Shown: positions 1 through 7,742 of the stretch, piece after piece
How the letters are laid out: each line of letters opens with the position of its first letter
Position numbering within the stretch: position 1 is the stretch's first letter
Assembly: GCA_018268415.1 (NCBI GenBank)
Contig: JAFDWO010000094.1
Span: forward strand, 1-49,293
Source of the DNA: Actinomycetota bacterium
Lineage (GTDB): Bacteria; Actinomycetota; Thermoleophilia; Solirubrobacterales; 70-9
Reading direction: 5' to 3'
Length of the DNA: 49,293 nucleotides
Notes under the pieces: generated by a model
The model's database searches: none
Told to the model about the DNA's origin: nothing
The model's input: only the letters and a program-made list of their open reading frames with translations
Program-made: the position numbers and the translations under genes

Positions 1-102
1 ACCCTGGCCTGTGACCACCGGATCCTCTACGGCGCCCCGGCGGCCGAGTTCCTGGCGAGGATCCGCTCGCTGCTCGAGGAGCCGCTGGCGCTGGCGCTCT
101 AG
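1..102 (+). CDS. 2-oxoacid dehydrogenase E2 acyltransferase, C-terminal fragment
   Basis: Frame 1 is open from the window edge to a TAG at 100-102 and encodes 33 residues beginning TLACDHRILYGAPAAEFL. The CDHR-x-x-x-G block is the C-terminal catalytic motif of dihydrolipoamide acyltransferases (usual form DHRxxDG, with the histidine acting in acyl transfer), and the following helix with LLEEPLALAL is the usual end of these enzymes. The protein would be the acyltransferase core of a pyruvate or branched-chain 2-oxoacid dehydrogenase complex. Here the motif reads DHRILYG, with Tyr in place of the usual Asp. The rest of the gene lies outside the window, so the substrate cannot be told. A strong hairpin follows four bases after the stop. 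Confidence 0.8.
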   Translation, partial: TLACDHRILYGAPAAEFLARIRSLLEEPLALAL

Positions 103-105
103 GTC

Positions 106-146
106 CGTCTGCACAAACTCGTCCGTGGGACGAGTTGGTGCAGACG
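106..146 (+). terminator. Hairpin after the E2 gene, probable terminator
   Basis: A 19-bp inverted repeat (106-124 and 128-146) with one mismatched pair and a three-base GTG loop starts three bases after the E2 stop codon. There is no T-run behind it, which is common for terminator hairpins in high-GC actinobacteria. It could also be an mRNA 3'-end stabilising stem. Confidence 0.55.
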
Positions 147-243
147 CTCAGCAGGTCTTCCTGGCGCCGGTCACCGCGTTCCAGGCGCCGCCGAGCGGGG
201 GTGGGTGCCAGACGGATGGGGACTCAGCAGGTCTTTTGGCGCC
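147..243. repeat. Two direct copies of a 21-22 bp motif
   Basis: CTCAGCAGGTCTTCCTGGCGCC at 147-168 recurs as CTCAGCAGGTCTTTTGGCGCC at 223-243 (one substitution and one base shorter). Both copies are preceded by a GTGC-CAGACG-like stretch, so the whole segment looks like a degenerate tandem duplication with an insertion. No gene is seen between 103 and 413. Confidence 0.45.
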
Positions 244-255
244 TCTCGAGATGCC

Positions 256-271
256 GCGCAAACAGTTGCGC
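256..271. promoter_or_regulatory. Upstream LacI-type operator candidate
   Basis: GCGCAA-ACAG-TTGCGC is a dyad with six perfect base pairs on each side. It shares its half-sites with the palindrome at 346-361, and the two centres are exactly 90 bp apart, a layout seen for looping LacI-family repressors. The regulator at 6597-7661 is the natural candidate; binding is inferred. Confidence 0.45.
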
Positions 272-343
272 AACTTCGGCGTGTCCTTGCCATGCGCGGT
301 CCCCCTAATTCAGTAAAAGTGCGGAAAATGCGACCTTAACTCC

Positions 344-372
344 TTGCACAAACGTTTGCGCATCTGTATGTT
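344..372 (+). promoter_or_regulatory. Promoter of the first ABC importer operon with overlapping LacI operator
   Basis: A -35 TTGCAC (344-349) and -10 TATGTT (367-372) are separated by 17 bases. The 16-bp palindrome GCACAAACGTTTGCGC (346-361; one mismatched pair, centre ACGT) overlaps the -35 and spacer and has the AACGTT core typical of LacI/PurR-family operators. Repressor binding here would block RNA polymerase. Confidence 0.6.
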
Positions 373-413
373 CGCCCACGGGTTACACGGGAACTCGAGA
401 GAAGGGTCGGACA

Positions 414-1574
414 GTGAACGCAAAGGGTTTGTCGGCCAGGCACGGATTCGTGGCATTGCTGGCCTTTGCCGCCGTGACGGTGGTGCTCAGCGCCTGTGGG
501 GCGACGAGCGGAGGCAGTAGCTCGACCGAAGCCGGGTCGAAGGGCGGCGGCGAAACCGCCGCCGCGGGCACGACGGCGGCGAGCGGCGAAAAGCCGCTGG
601 TCACGGTGCCCGACAAAGGCGAAATGGTCGAAACGCAGCAGTACAAGGCCGAACCGCCGTGGACGATCGGGTACGCCGACTCGTCGTTGTCGAACTCCTG
701 GCGAGTCTTCGCCTGGCAGTACATGCAGGCGGAAGCCGCCGCCCATCCGCAGATCGGCGAAGTCATTCACGCCAACGCGAACGACAGTACGCCGAAGCAG
801 GTGTCCGACATCGAAAACCTGCTCTCCCGCAACGTCAACTGCCTGATTGTCGCGCCGACCTCGGCGACGGCGCTGGCGCCGGCGATCACCGCAGCGTCCG
901 AGCAGGTCCCGGTGGTGATCAACGAGCGCGCGGTCGAGGGCGGCAACTACACGACCTTCGCCAGCCTCGAAGCCGTTGAAATGGGCGAAATCCAGGCCGA
1001 AGCCGTGGCCAAGGCACTGCACGGGAAGGGCAAGATCGTGATCCTCGAGGGCGTCGAGGGCACCGGCCCGGTGATCGAAACGCTAGAAGGGATGGAAAAC
1101 GTCCTCGCCGGCTACCCCGACATCGAAGTCCTGGCGACGGAATACACCGAATGGTCGCGTGACAAAGGCAAGCAGGAGATGGAAAACCTGCTGCAGGCCA
1201 ACCCGGAGATCGACGCGGTCCTGAGCGACAGCGGACTGCAGAACGTCGGCGCCTTCGAGGCCGTCAAGCAGGCCGGCCGCGAGGCGGAAATCAAGGCCTG
1301 GACCGGGGACACGGTGCAGGGCTGGCTCCGCATCGTCCACAAGGAAGACCTGCCCGGCGTGGTCGTCGACCGTCCGACGATCGTCGGCGCGGAGGCGGTC
1401 GCGACCTGCGTGGCGATCCTCGAAGGCAAGCCGGTGCCGAAGAAATGGGCGACGCCGAACAAAGTGATCCAACCGAGCGAAATCGCCAAGTACATCGCCC
1501 CGAACGAACCGGGATCCGAAGAATGGTGGGACTGGTGGGACCTGCCCGAAAAGTGGCTCCCCTCCGGCGCCTGA
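414..1574 (+). CDS. CUT2-type ABC importer, substrate-binding lipoprotein 1
   Basis: This is an exported solute-binding protein of 386 residues for the importer encoded just downstream. The N-terminus has basic residues, a hydrophobic segment (about 11-25) and a lipobox LSAC with Cys28 as the predicted lipidated residue, followed by a Gly/Ser/Ala linker to about residue 60. The rest reads as a periplasmic-binding-protein-like fold of the ribose/xylose type (SBP family of CUT2 transporters), ending with a tryptophan-rich tail (EWWDWWDLPEKW). The GTG start is chosen because GAGAGAAGGG lies about 9 bases upstream and the signal sequence begins here. The gene uses GAA for Glu far more than GAG (28 to 10 by my count), the reverse of its neighbours. 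The substrate cannot be deduced; a sugar or nucleoside-like compound is usual for the family. Confidence 0.85.
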   Translation: MNAKGLSARHGFVALLAFAAVTVVLSACGATSGGSSSTEAGSKGGGETAAAGTTAASGEKPLVTVPDKGEMVETQQYKAEPPWTIGYADSSLSNSWRVFAWQYMQAEAAAHPQIGEVIHANANDSTPKQVSDIENLLSRNVNCLIVAPTSATALAPAITAASEQVPVVINERAVEGGNYTTFASLEAVEMGEIQAEAVAKALHGKGKIVILEGVEGTGPVIETLEGMENVLAGYPDIEVLATEYTEWSRDKGKQEMENLLQANPEIDAVLSDSGLQNVGAFEAVKQAGREAEIKAWTGDTVQGWLRIVHKEDLPGVVVDRPTIVGAEAVATCVAILEGKPVPKKWATPNKVIQPSEIAKYIAPNEPGSEEWWDWWDLPEKWLPSGA

Positions 1575-1586
1575 TCCGAGCCTGAG

Positions 1587-3140
1587 ATGACCGACGACCG
1601 CATGGTGCTGCGGGCCACCGACATCTCGAAGCGCTTCGGCGTCGTGCGCGCCCTGGAGGGCGTCTCGCTCGACGTCGGGCGCGGCGAGGTGCACGCCCTG
1701 GTCGGTGAGAACGGGGCGGGCAAGTCGACCCTGACCCGGATCATCGGCGGCGCCGAACGCGCCGACGCCGGGGAGATCAGCTTCGAAGGCTCCTCGCAGG
1801 CACTCTCCTCACCCGCCGCGGCGCTCGCCGCCGGGATCAGCATCGTCTACCAGCATCTGAACCTCAGCGATGAGCTCACGGTGGCAGGCAATCTGTATCT
1901 CGGTCGGGAGCCGCGGCGGGCCCTGCGGGGAGGCGTCGACGACAGGGCGATGAACCGTGCCGCCACGGCCTGGCTCGATCGCCTCGGTGCCGGCTTCCCG
2001 GCCGACGAGCTGGTCGGGCGGCTCAGCCCCTCGGACCGCCAGCTGGCCGAGATCGCCCGCGGCCTCAGCCACGACCCGAAGCTGCTGATCATGGACGAGC
2101 CGACCGCCTCGCTGGCGCCGACCGCCGCCGAGCGGGTCTTCGCGGTCCTGCGCGAGCTGCGCGCAGGCGGCCTCGCGGTCATCTACATCACCCACGAGCT
2201 CGCCCACGTCTTCGACCTCGCCGACCGCGTCACGGTGCTGAAGGACGGTCGCAACGCCCTGTCCGCGCCGGTCGGCGAGGTCGACCGGCGCGGCCTGATC
2301 AAGGCGATGGTCGGTCGCACGGTCGACGAGCTCTTCCCCCGCCGCGGGCGAGCGCTGGCACCGGGGGCGACCCCGGCGCTGGAGCTGCGCGACCTGACCC
2401 TTCCCGGCTGCTTCGAGGCGGTAACGCTGGCCGTCGCCCCGGGCGAAGTCGTGGGACTGGGCGGGCTGGTCGGCTCGGGCCGCTCGGGGGTCGCCAGGAC
2501 GATCTTCGGCGATCCGCCGGAGCGCCGCAGCGGGGCGCTGCGCGGCGAGATCCTGGTCGACGGCGAGAGCTTCCATCCGCGCGGGCCGCGGGCGGCGGTG
2601 AAGCGGGGGATCGGCTTCGTACCGGAGGATCGCAAGGTGGCGGGGCTGGTCCTCGGCGGCTCGGTGTCCGAGAACATCTCCCTGCCGCAGCTGGAACGGC
2701 TCGCCACCCTCGGCGTCCTGCGGCGCGGTGCCGGGCGGGAGGTCGCCGAGCGCGAGGTCGAGGCGCTGCGGATCAAGACCGCGAGCCTCGACACCGAGGT
2801 CCAGAACCTCAGCGGCGGCAACCAGCAGAAGGTGGTGCTCGCCAAGTGGCTGGCCCGCAGCTGCCGGGTGTTGATCCTCGACGAGCCGACGCCCGGCGTC
2901 GACGTCGGTGCCAAGGCGGAGATCTACGCGCTGGTCCGCCGGCTCGCGGACGCGGGGACGGCCGTCCTGCTGATCTCCTCCGACCTCCCCGAGCTGCTAG
3001 GGCTCAGCGATCGCGTGCTGGTGATGAGCCGCGGCCGCATCGTCGCCGAGCTGGAGGCGGAGGTGGCCACCGAGGAGGGCGTGATGAAGGCAGCCTTCGA
3101 CGGCATGGAGACCGCGGCGGACCTGGAGTCGGTCGCGTGA
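1587..3140 (+). CDS. CUT2-type ABC importer, double ATP-binding protein 1
   Basis: This 517-residue cytoplasmic ATPase has two fused ABC domains, as in RbsA/XylG/MglA. The first domain has Walker A GENGAGKST near residue 40 and Walker B LLIMDEPTASL; its signature region reads LSPSDRQ. The second domain has the family's degenerate P-loop (GLVGSGRSG) with a clean LSGGNQQK signature and LILDEPTPGVDVG Walker B. It energises the permeases encoded next. The ATG start lies 12 bases after the binding-protein stop, and its stop overlaps the next start (GTGA), so translation is probably coupled. Confidence 0.9.
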   Translation: MTDDRMVLRATDISKRFGVVRALEGVSLDVGRGEVHALVGENGAGKSTLTRIIGGAERADAGEISFEGSSQALSSPAAALAAGISIVYQHLNLSDELTVAGNLYLGREPRRALRGGVDDRAMNRAATAWLDRLGAGFPADELVGRLSPSDRQLAEIARGLSHDPKLLIMDEPTASLAPTAAERVFAVLRELRAGGLAVIYITHELAHVFDLADRVTVLKDGRNALSAPVGEVDRRGLIKAMVGRTVDELFPRRGRALAPGATPALELRDLTLPGCFEAVTLAVAPGEVVGLGGLVGSGRSGVARTIFGDPPERRSGALRGEILVDGESFHPRGPRAAVKRGIGFVPEDRKVAGLVLGGSVSENISLPQLERLATLGVLRRGAGREVAEREVEALRIKTASLDTEVQNLSGGNQQKVVLAKWLARSCRVLILDEPTPGVDVGAKAEIYALVRRLADAGTAVLLISSDLPELLGLSDRVLVMSRGRIVAELEAEVATEEGVMKAAFDGMETAADLESVA

Positions 3141-4222
3141 GTGCCGCCCACCGCTCGGCCAGCCGCTCCGTCGCGACCAGGGTCCGCGTCCACCGCGCCG
3201 TCAACCGCTGGCTCGGCCCGCTCTGGGTCTGGGCGGTGCTGGTGACCCTGGTGGTGATCGCGATCTACACCGTCCCCGAGTTCGCCACCGTCGACAACTA
3301 CAAGAACATCCTCAAGCAGGCGGTGCCGCTGGCGCTTGTGGCGATCGGGCAGTGCGGGGTGATCGTCCTCGGCGGGATCGACCTCTCGGTGGCGGCGGTG
3401 ATCTCGCTCGGCGACACCCTCTCGATGGGCATCATGAACGGCGGGTCGGGCTCGGTCCTCTTCGCGATCGTCGCCCCGCTCGGCCTCGGGCTGCTGATCG
3501 GCGCCGCCAACGGGGCGATCGTGGCGAAGACGGCGGCGCCCGCCTTCATCGTCACCCTCGGTGCCGCGTCGATCGTCCAGGGAGTCGTCTTCTGGTACAC
3601 GCACTCGGCCCCGTACGGCGCCCCGGCACTCTCCTTCGGTGAGCTCGGCTTCAAGGAATACGGCCCGCTCCCGGCGCTGGTCGTGCTTTTCATCCCGATC
3701 CTGGCCCTCGCGTTGTTCGTGCAGAACCGGACCCGCGCGGGGCGCCATGCCTACGCGGTCGGTGACGACGACCAGGTCGCCGCCCGGGCCGGCGTCGACG
3801 TCACCCGCGTCAAGGTGACGACCTACGCCCTCTGCGGCTTCTTCGCCGCGCTGGCCGGGATCGCCGTCGCCACCCGGACCGGGTCCGGCGAACCGCTCGC
3901 CGGCACCGGCTTCGACTGGGACTCGATCGCCGCCGTGGTGATCGGCGGCGCGATCCTGGTCGGCGGTCGCGGCACGATCGGCGGCACGATGGCCGGCGTC
4001 CTGATCATCACCCTGATCGAAAACGCGATGACGTTGAAGGACGTCTCGCCGTTCTGGCAATCGACGGTGAAGGGAGTGATCGTGCTGATCGCCGTGATCA
4101 TCGCCGCGCTGACCGCCAAGCAGTCGCTGGGACGCCTGCTCCACTGGCGGCCGATGGACGCCTTCCGCCCGCGCGCCGCCGGGCCACCCGCGCCCGCCGC
4201 CGACGGGGGAGGCGCGGCGTGA
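3137..4222 (+). CDS. CUT2-type ABC importer permease 1A
   Basis: An inner-membrane permease of about 361 residues of the BPD_transp_2 (RbsC-like) family. It carries multiple hydrophobic segments, the conserved LGGIDLSV stretch near the second segment, and the GGAILVGGRGTIGGT loop near the C-terminus that contacts the ATPase in this family. The reading frame is open much further upstream, but GTG at 3137 is chosen because it overlaps the ATPase stop (GTGA) and the sequence upstream of it is only the ATPase gene in another frame. Two different permeases follow one double ATPase, so the transporter is probably a heterodimer. Confidence 0.88.
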   Translation: MSAAHRSASRSVATRVRVHRAVNRWLGPLWVWAVLVTLVVIAIYTVPEFATVDNYKNILKQAVPLALVAIGQCGVIVLGGIDLSVAAVISLGDTLSMGIMNGGSGSVLFAIVAPLGLGLLIGAANGAIVAKTAAPAFIVTLGAASIVQGVVFWYTHSAPYGAPALSFGELGFKEYGPLPALVVLFIPILALALFVQNRTRAGRHAYAVGDDDQVAARAGVDVTRVKVTTYALCGFFAALAGIAVATRTGSGEPLAGTGFDWDSIAAVVIGGAILVGGRGTIGGTMAGVLIITLIENAMTLKDVSPFWQSTVKGVIVLIAVIIAALTAKQSLGRLLHWRPMDAFRPRAAGPPAPAADGGGAA

Positions 4223-5187
4223 ACGCGACCGCCGCCCGGGTGGCGCGCGCCCCGAAGCCCGACCTGACCGGCGCGGCCGCCTCCTGGCTCGTGCTGTTCA
4301 CGCTCGCGGTCGTCGCCTCGATCCTCTCCTCGGACTTCCTCGACAAGCAGAACCTGCTCAACATCGGTCGCCAGGCGGCGCCGCTCGCGGTCGTCTCGTT
4401 GGGGCAGACGATCGTGATCCTCGGCGGCGGCATCGACGTCTCGGTGGGGGCGGTGATGTCGCTGACCACGGTGGTCGTCAGCACCGAGATGAACGGCGAC
4501 CCGGCGATGGTCATCCCGGCGGTGTTGCTGGTCCTCGCGCTCGGCGCCGCGATCGGCCTCGTCAACGGCTTCCTCATCTCCCGGGTCGGCACCGATCCAT
4601 TCGTGACGACGCTGGCGGCGATGCTGATCATCTCCGGTGCCGCACTCGTCTACACGCAGGGCTCGCCCACCAACGGGTTGACCCCCGGCTTTCGGCAGAT
4701 CTCCGAAGGGGAGGTGCTCGGCATCCCGGCCTCGGTCTTCTTCGCCGCCGGCGCCTTCGCCTTCTGTTGGTTCATCCTGCGGCGCACGGTCTGGGGGAGG
4801 ACGGTGTACGCGCTCGGCGGCAACATGCGGGCGACCTTCCTGTCCGGCAGGCGGACGGCGTTGGTGCAGGCGGGCGCGTACGTCGCCTCGAGCCTCTTCG
4901 CGGTCCTCGCCGGGCTCCTCCTGGCGGCCCGGATCGGGACCGGCGCCGTCTCCGCCGGCACCGGGTTCGAACTGGAATCGATCGCCGCGGCGCTGATCGG
5001 CGGGACCGCGTTCGGGGGTGGTCGAGGGCGGATCTCGGGCACGATCGCCGGCGTCCTGATCCTGATCGTGCTCTTCAACCTGGTGAACCTGCTGGGTCTG
5101 CCGAGCCAGCTGCAGCAGATCGTCAGGGGCGCGGTGATCGTCCTCGGCGTCGCCCTCTACAGCCGCCGCGCGGTCGCTGGATCTTGA
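4219..5187 (+). CDS. CUT2-type ABC importer permease 1B
   Basis: A second RbsC-like permease of 322 residues, about 40 residues shorter than its partner, starting at a GTG that overlaps the stop of the first permease by four bases. It has the same landmarks (LGGGIDVSVGAV, then GGTAFGGGRGRISGT) and about eight to ten hydrophobic segments. It should pair with the preceding permease as the channel for the solute delivered by the lipoprotein at 414-1574. The gap of 25 bases to the M24 gene suggests the latter is in the same transcript. Confidence 0.88.
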   Translation: MNATAARVARAPKPDLTGAAASWLVLFTLAVVASILSSDFLDKQNLLNIGRQAAPLAVVSLGQTIVILGGGIDVSVGAVMSLTTVVVSTEMNGDPAMVIPAVLLVLALGAAIGLVNGFLISRVGTDPFVTTLAAMLIISGAALVYTQGSPTNGLTPGFRQISEGEVLGIPASVFFAAGAFAFCWFILRRTVWGRTVYALGGNMRATFLSGRRTALVQAGAYVASSLFAVLAGLLLAARIGTGAVSAGTGFELESIAAALIGGTAFGGGRGRISGTIAGVLILIVLFNLVNLLGLPSQLQQIVRGAVIVLGVALYSRRAVAGS

Positions 5188-5212
5188 AACCGAGACAGAA
5201 GGATGGGCAGCG

Positions 5213-6538
5213 ATGGCCAGTGAGAACGTGTTGGGCGTGACGGCGACCGACGGGGCCGGGCCGCGGGATGGAGGGGCGGGGCCACGTGGCGGCGGGGCCG
5301 GGCCGCGCGCCGACCTTGCCGCCTACGGATACGGGGGCTTTGCCACCGACTACGAGGCGCGGGTCGAGATGGACGCGCTGCGGGGGGAACGGCTCGGCCG
5401 CGCCCGCGCCGCCCTCGCGGCCTCGGAGTTCGACGCGCTGCTGACCTGGAAGGACGAGAACGTCCGCTTCCTCACCGGCCTGCGCGCGCAACTGATCCAG
5501 GGAAAGACGGCCCTACTGAACGGCTGTCTCCTCACCGAGGACCACCTGGTGCTGTTCGTCTCCGGCGGCGAGATCGACCGGGTCCGGCTGGTCATGCCGT
5601 GGATCGAGGAGGTCCACGCGGTGCCGATCATGGAGGCGCGCGGGCTGGTCGCCGGGGCGGTCGCGGAGGTGATCGCACCGGCGCTCGGGAGGCTCGGCCT
5701 GGCCGGCGGCTCGCTCGGTCTCGACGAGCTCTCCTATGCCCAGGTCCTGGAGCTGGGGCGGGCATTGCCGCACCTGCGTCTGGGCGACGGCGACGCCCTG
5801 ATGCAGGGGGTGCGGGCGGTGAAGTCCGCCGCCGAGCTGGCCCTGATGCAGGAGGCGAGCGCGATCGCCGAGGCGGTCACGACGGCCGCGATCGGCGCCG
5901 TCGGGCCAGGCGTCCGCGAGTACGACGTGGTGGCCGAGGCAATGCACACGCTCTTCCGCCTCGGCGGCGAGATGGCCCACCTGGCGACTCCGTTCGTGGC
6001 CTCGGGCGAGCACATGGCGCCGCCCAACCGCTTCTCCTCCGACAAGCTGATCCGTGAGGGCGACCTCGTCTTCATCGACATCGGCGCGATGTGGAACGGC
6101 TACTTCTCCGACATGGGGCGGACCGTCATCTGCGGCGAGCCGAGCCGGCGCCAGCAGGAGGTCTTCACCGCGGTCCACGACTCGCTGGTCGCGGCGACCG
6201 ACGCGATGCGGCCGGGCAACACGAACGACGACGTCGCCGCCGCCGTCCACGGGGCGGGCGCGCGGTATGGGCTCGAGGACTCCTTCCTTTCCCTCTTCAT
6301 CGGCCACGGGGTCGGGATCGGCGCCAACGAGCCGCCCTACGTCGGCGAGGACCTGCCGGGAGCGGAGACGGTCGAGCTGCGGGCCGGGATGACGATGGCG
6401 ATCGAGCCGCTGATCTGGCTCCCCGGGGAGCGCGGCGGCGCCGGGGTGCGCCTCGAGGACACCGTCGTGGTCGCCGACGGCGGCGGCGTCGCCCTCACCC
6501 GGTCGGGCTTCGATCGCGCGCTCCTGATCCCCGGGTGA
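5213..6538 (+). CDS. M24-family metallohydrolase 1 (creatinase/prolidase fold)
   Basis: A 441-residue protein of the M24 'pita-bread' family (Xaa-Pro aminopeptidase, prolidase, creatinase, DddP-type DMSP lyase). The five metal ligands expected for the dinuclear site are visible: Asp in FIDIGAMW, Asp in YFSDMGRT, His in IGHGVGIG, Glu in AIEPLIW and Glu in RLEDTVVV. A creatinase-like N-terminal domain covers about residues 40-190. Residues 14-34 form three tandem seven-residue units of the type GAGPRxG, an unusual low-complexity extension. The ATG is chosen for the AGAAGGA ribosome-binding site upstream. Position directly behind an importer operon suggests it acts on the imported compound, but whether it is a peptidase, amidinohydrolase or lyase is open. 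Confidence 0.8.
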   Translation: MASENVLGVTATDGAGPRDGGAGPRGGGAGPRADLAAYGYGGFATDYEARVEMDALRGERLGRARAALAASEFDALLTWKDENVRFLTGLRAQLIQGKTALLNGCLLTEDHLVLFVSGGEIDRVRLVMPWIEEVHAVPIMEARGLVAGAVAEVIAPALGRLGLAGGSLGLDELSYAQVLELGRALPHLRLGDGDALMQGVRAVKSAAELALMQEASAIAEAVTTAAIGAVGPGVREYDVVAEAMHTLFRLGGEMAHLATPFVASGEHMAPPNRFSSDKLIREGDLVFIDIGAMWNGYFSDMGRTVICGEPSRRQQEVFTAVHDSLVAATDAMRPGNTNDDVAAAVHGAGARYGLEDSFLSLFIGHGVGIGANEPPYVGEDLPGAETVELRAGMTMAIEPLIWLPGERGGAGVRLEDTVVVADGGGVALTRSGFDRALLIPG

Positions 6539-6559
6539 GCGGGCGGTCGGCCCGGTGGT

Positions 6560-6590
6560 TTGACTCGCGGGGGAGAGGACCGGTAAGCAT
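6560..6590 (+). promoter_or_regulatory. Promoter of the LacI gene, apparently leaderless
   Basis: TTGACT (6560-6565) and TAAGCA (6584-6589) are spaced by 18 bases. The -10 ends seven bases before the ATG at 6597, where transcription should begin, and no ribosome-binding site sits at normal distance. A leaderless mRNA is therefore likely; these are frequent in actinobacteria. Confidence 0.45.
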
Positions 6591-6596
6591 TCGGGC

Positions 6597-7661
6597 ATGT
6601 CGAAAGCCGAGCGGACCGAGAGCGGAGCGGCGACCAGCGGTCGCAAGGTGACCTTGCGTGACGTTGCGCGGAGGGCGGGGGTCCACGTATCGACCGCCTC
6701 GCGGGCTCTTGACGAAGGCCGTTCAGGGCGGATCGGCCCGGCGACGATCGAGCGCGTGCGCAGCGCGGCGGCCGAGCTCGGCTACTCGCGCGACCTGCTC
6801 GCCTCGGGGCTCAAGCGAGGGGAGACGAAGACGATCGGCGTGGTGGTCGCCGACCTCGACAACCCCCACAACGCGCCGGTCATCCGGGGGATCGCGGCGG
6901 GCCTCGAAGCCGCCGACTTCGTGCCCCTGGTCGCCGAGACGGCGGAGAGCCGCGAGCGGTTCGAACGCGTGCTGACGCACCTCACCCAGCGGCGGATCGA
7001 CGCGCTCATCACCTCGGCGGCCCACCTCGACGGCGCCGAGATCCTCGGTCGGCTCGTGCGCCCGGAGACGCCGGTCGTGCTGGCGATCCGCAGCCTGCCC
7101 GGGACCGACTACGACGCCGTCGTCCACGACGACACGACCGGCGGGTCACTGGCGGCGCAGCACCTCGTCTCGCTCGGACACCGTCGCCTCGCCCAGCTGG
7201 CCGGCCCGGCCGACATCGACACCTTCGTCCGCCGCGCCGACGGCTTCAGTCGTGCCGTCGTGGCGGCGGCGCGCGAGGAGGTATCGCTGCCGGGCCGCGG
7301 CAGCGCCGCCCCGGACTTCGAGGAAGGCCGGCGATTGATGGAGCGGCTGCTCGACCTTTCCGACCGGCCGACCGCGGTATTCGCGCCCACCGACGTGATG
7401 GCGGTCGGCGCGCTCGACGCGATCGCCGGCCGCGGCCTGCGCTGCCCCGAGGACATCTCCGTGGTCGGCTACAACGACATCCCGATGAGCCGTTATGTCT
7501 CGCCGCCGCTGACGACGATCGAGCTGCCCTCGGAGGAGCTCGGAGCCGCGGCCGCGCGGATGGCGCTGGCGGCGATCGCGAATCCCGAGGAGGCGGGAGG
7601 GCGCCTGGTGAAGCTGCCGGCGAGCCTGGTTGCGCGGCGCTCGACCGGGCCGGTTGCCTAG
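6597..7661 (+). CDS. LacI-family transcriptional regulator
   Basis: A 354-residue repressor. Residues about 17-70 form the LacI helix-turn-helix and hinge (VTLRDVARRAGVHVSTASRAL, then ATIERVRSAAAELGY), and the remainder is the sugar-binding-protein-like effector domain (IGVVVADLDNPHNAPVIRG, then the conserved DDTTGG and SVVGYNDIP blocks). It probably senses a sugar-like inducer and controls the adjacent importer operon and perhaps ppdK: LacI-type palindromes lie at 256-271, 346-361 and 7712-7723. The ATG at 6597 gives a 16-residue tail before the HTH; GTG 6648 is an alternative start. Confidence 0.9.
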   Translation: MSKAERTESGAATSGRKVTLRDVARRAGVHVSTASRALDEGRSGRIGPATIERVRSAAAELGYSRDLLASGLKRGETKTIGVVVADLDNPHNAPVIRGIAAGLEAADFVPLVAETAESRERFERVLTHLTQRRIDALITSAAHLDGAEILGRLVRPETPVVLAIRSLPGTDYDAVVHDDTTGGSLAAQHLVSLGHRRLAQLAGPADIDTFVRRADGFSRAVVAAAREEVSLPGRGSAAPDFEEGRRLMERLLDLSDRPTAVFAPTDVMAVGALDAIAGRGLRCPEDISVVGYNDIPMSRYVSPPLTTIELPSEELGAAAARMALAAIANPEEAGGRLVKLPASLVARRSTGPVA

Positions 7662-7686
7662 GGCCGGGGCCATCACGAGCACTCGT

Positions 7687-7723
7687 ATACTAGTATTCTT
7701 CGGGGTGTCGAGCAATCGTTTGC
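7687..7723 (+). promoter_or_regulatory. Regulatory region of ppdK: palindrome and LacI-like half-sites
   Basis: ATACTAGTAT (7687-7696) is a perfect 10-bp palindrome overlapping TATACT/TATTCT -10-like hexamers. GCAATCGTTTGC (7712-7723) is a LacI-type dyad with one mismatched pair, resembling the operator at 346-361. It would sit just downstream of a start site driven by either hexamer. No good -35 is visible, so activation or an alternative sigma factor is possible. Confidence 0.4.
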
Positions 7724-7742
7724 ACAGGAGGGGAGCCGCCCG

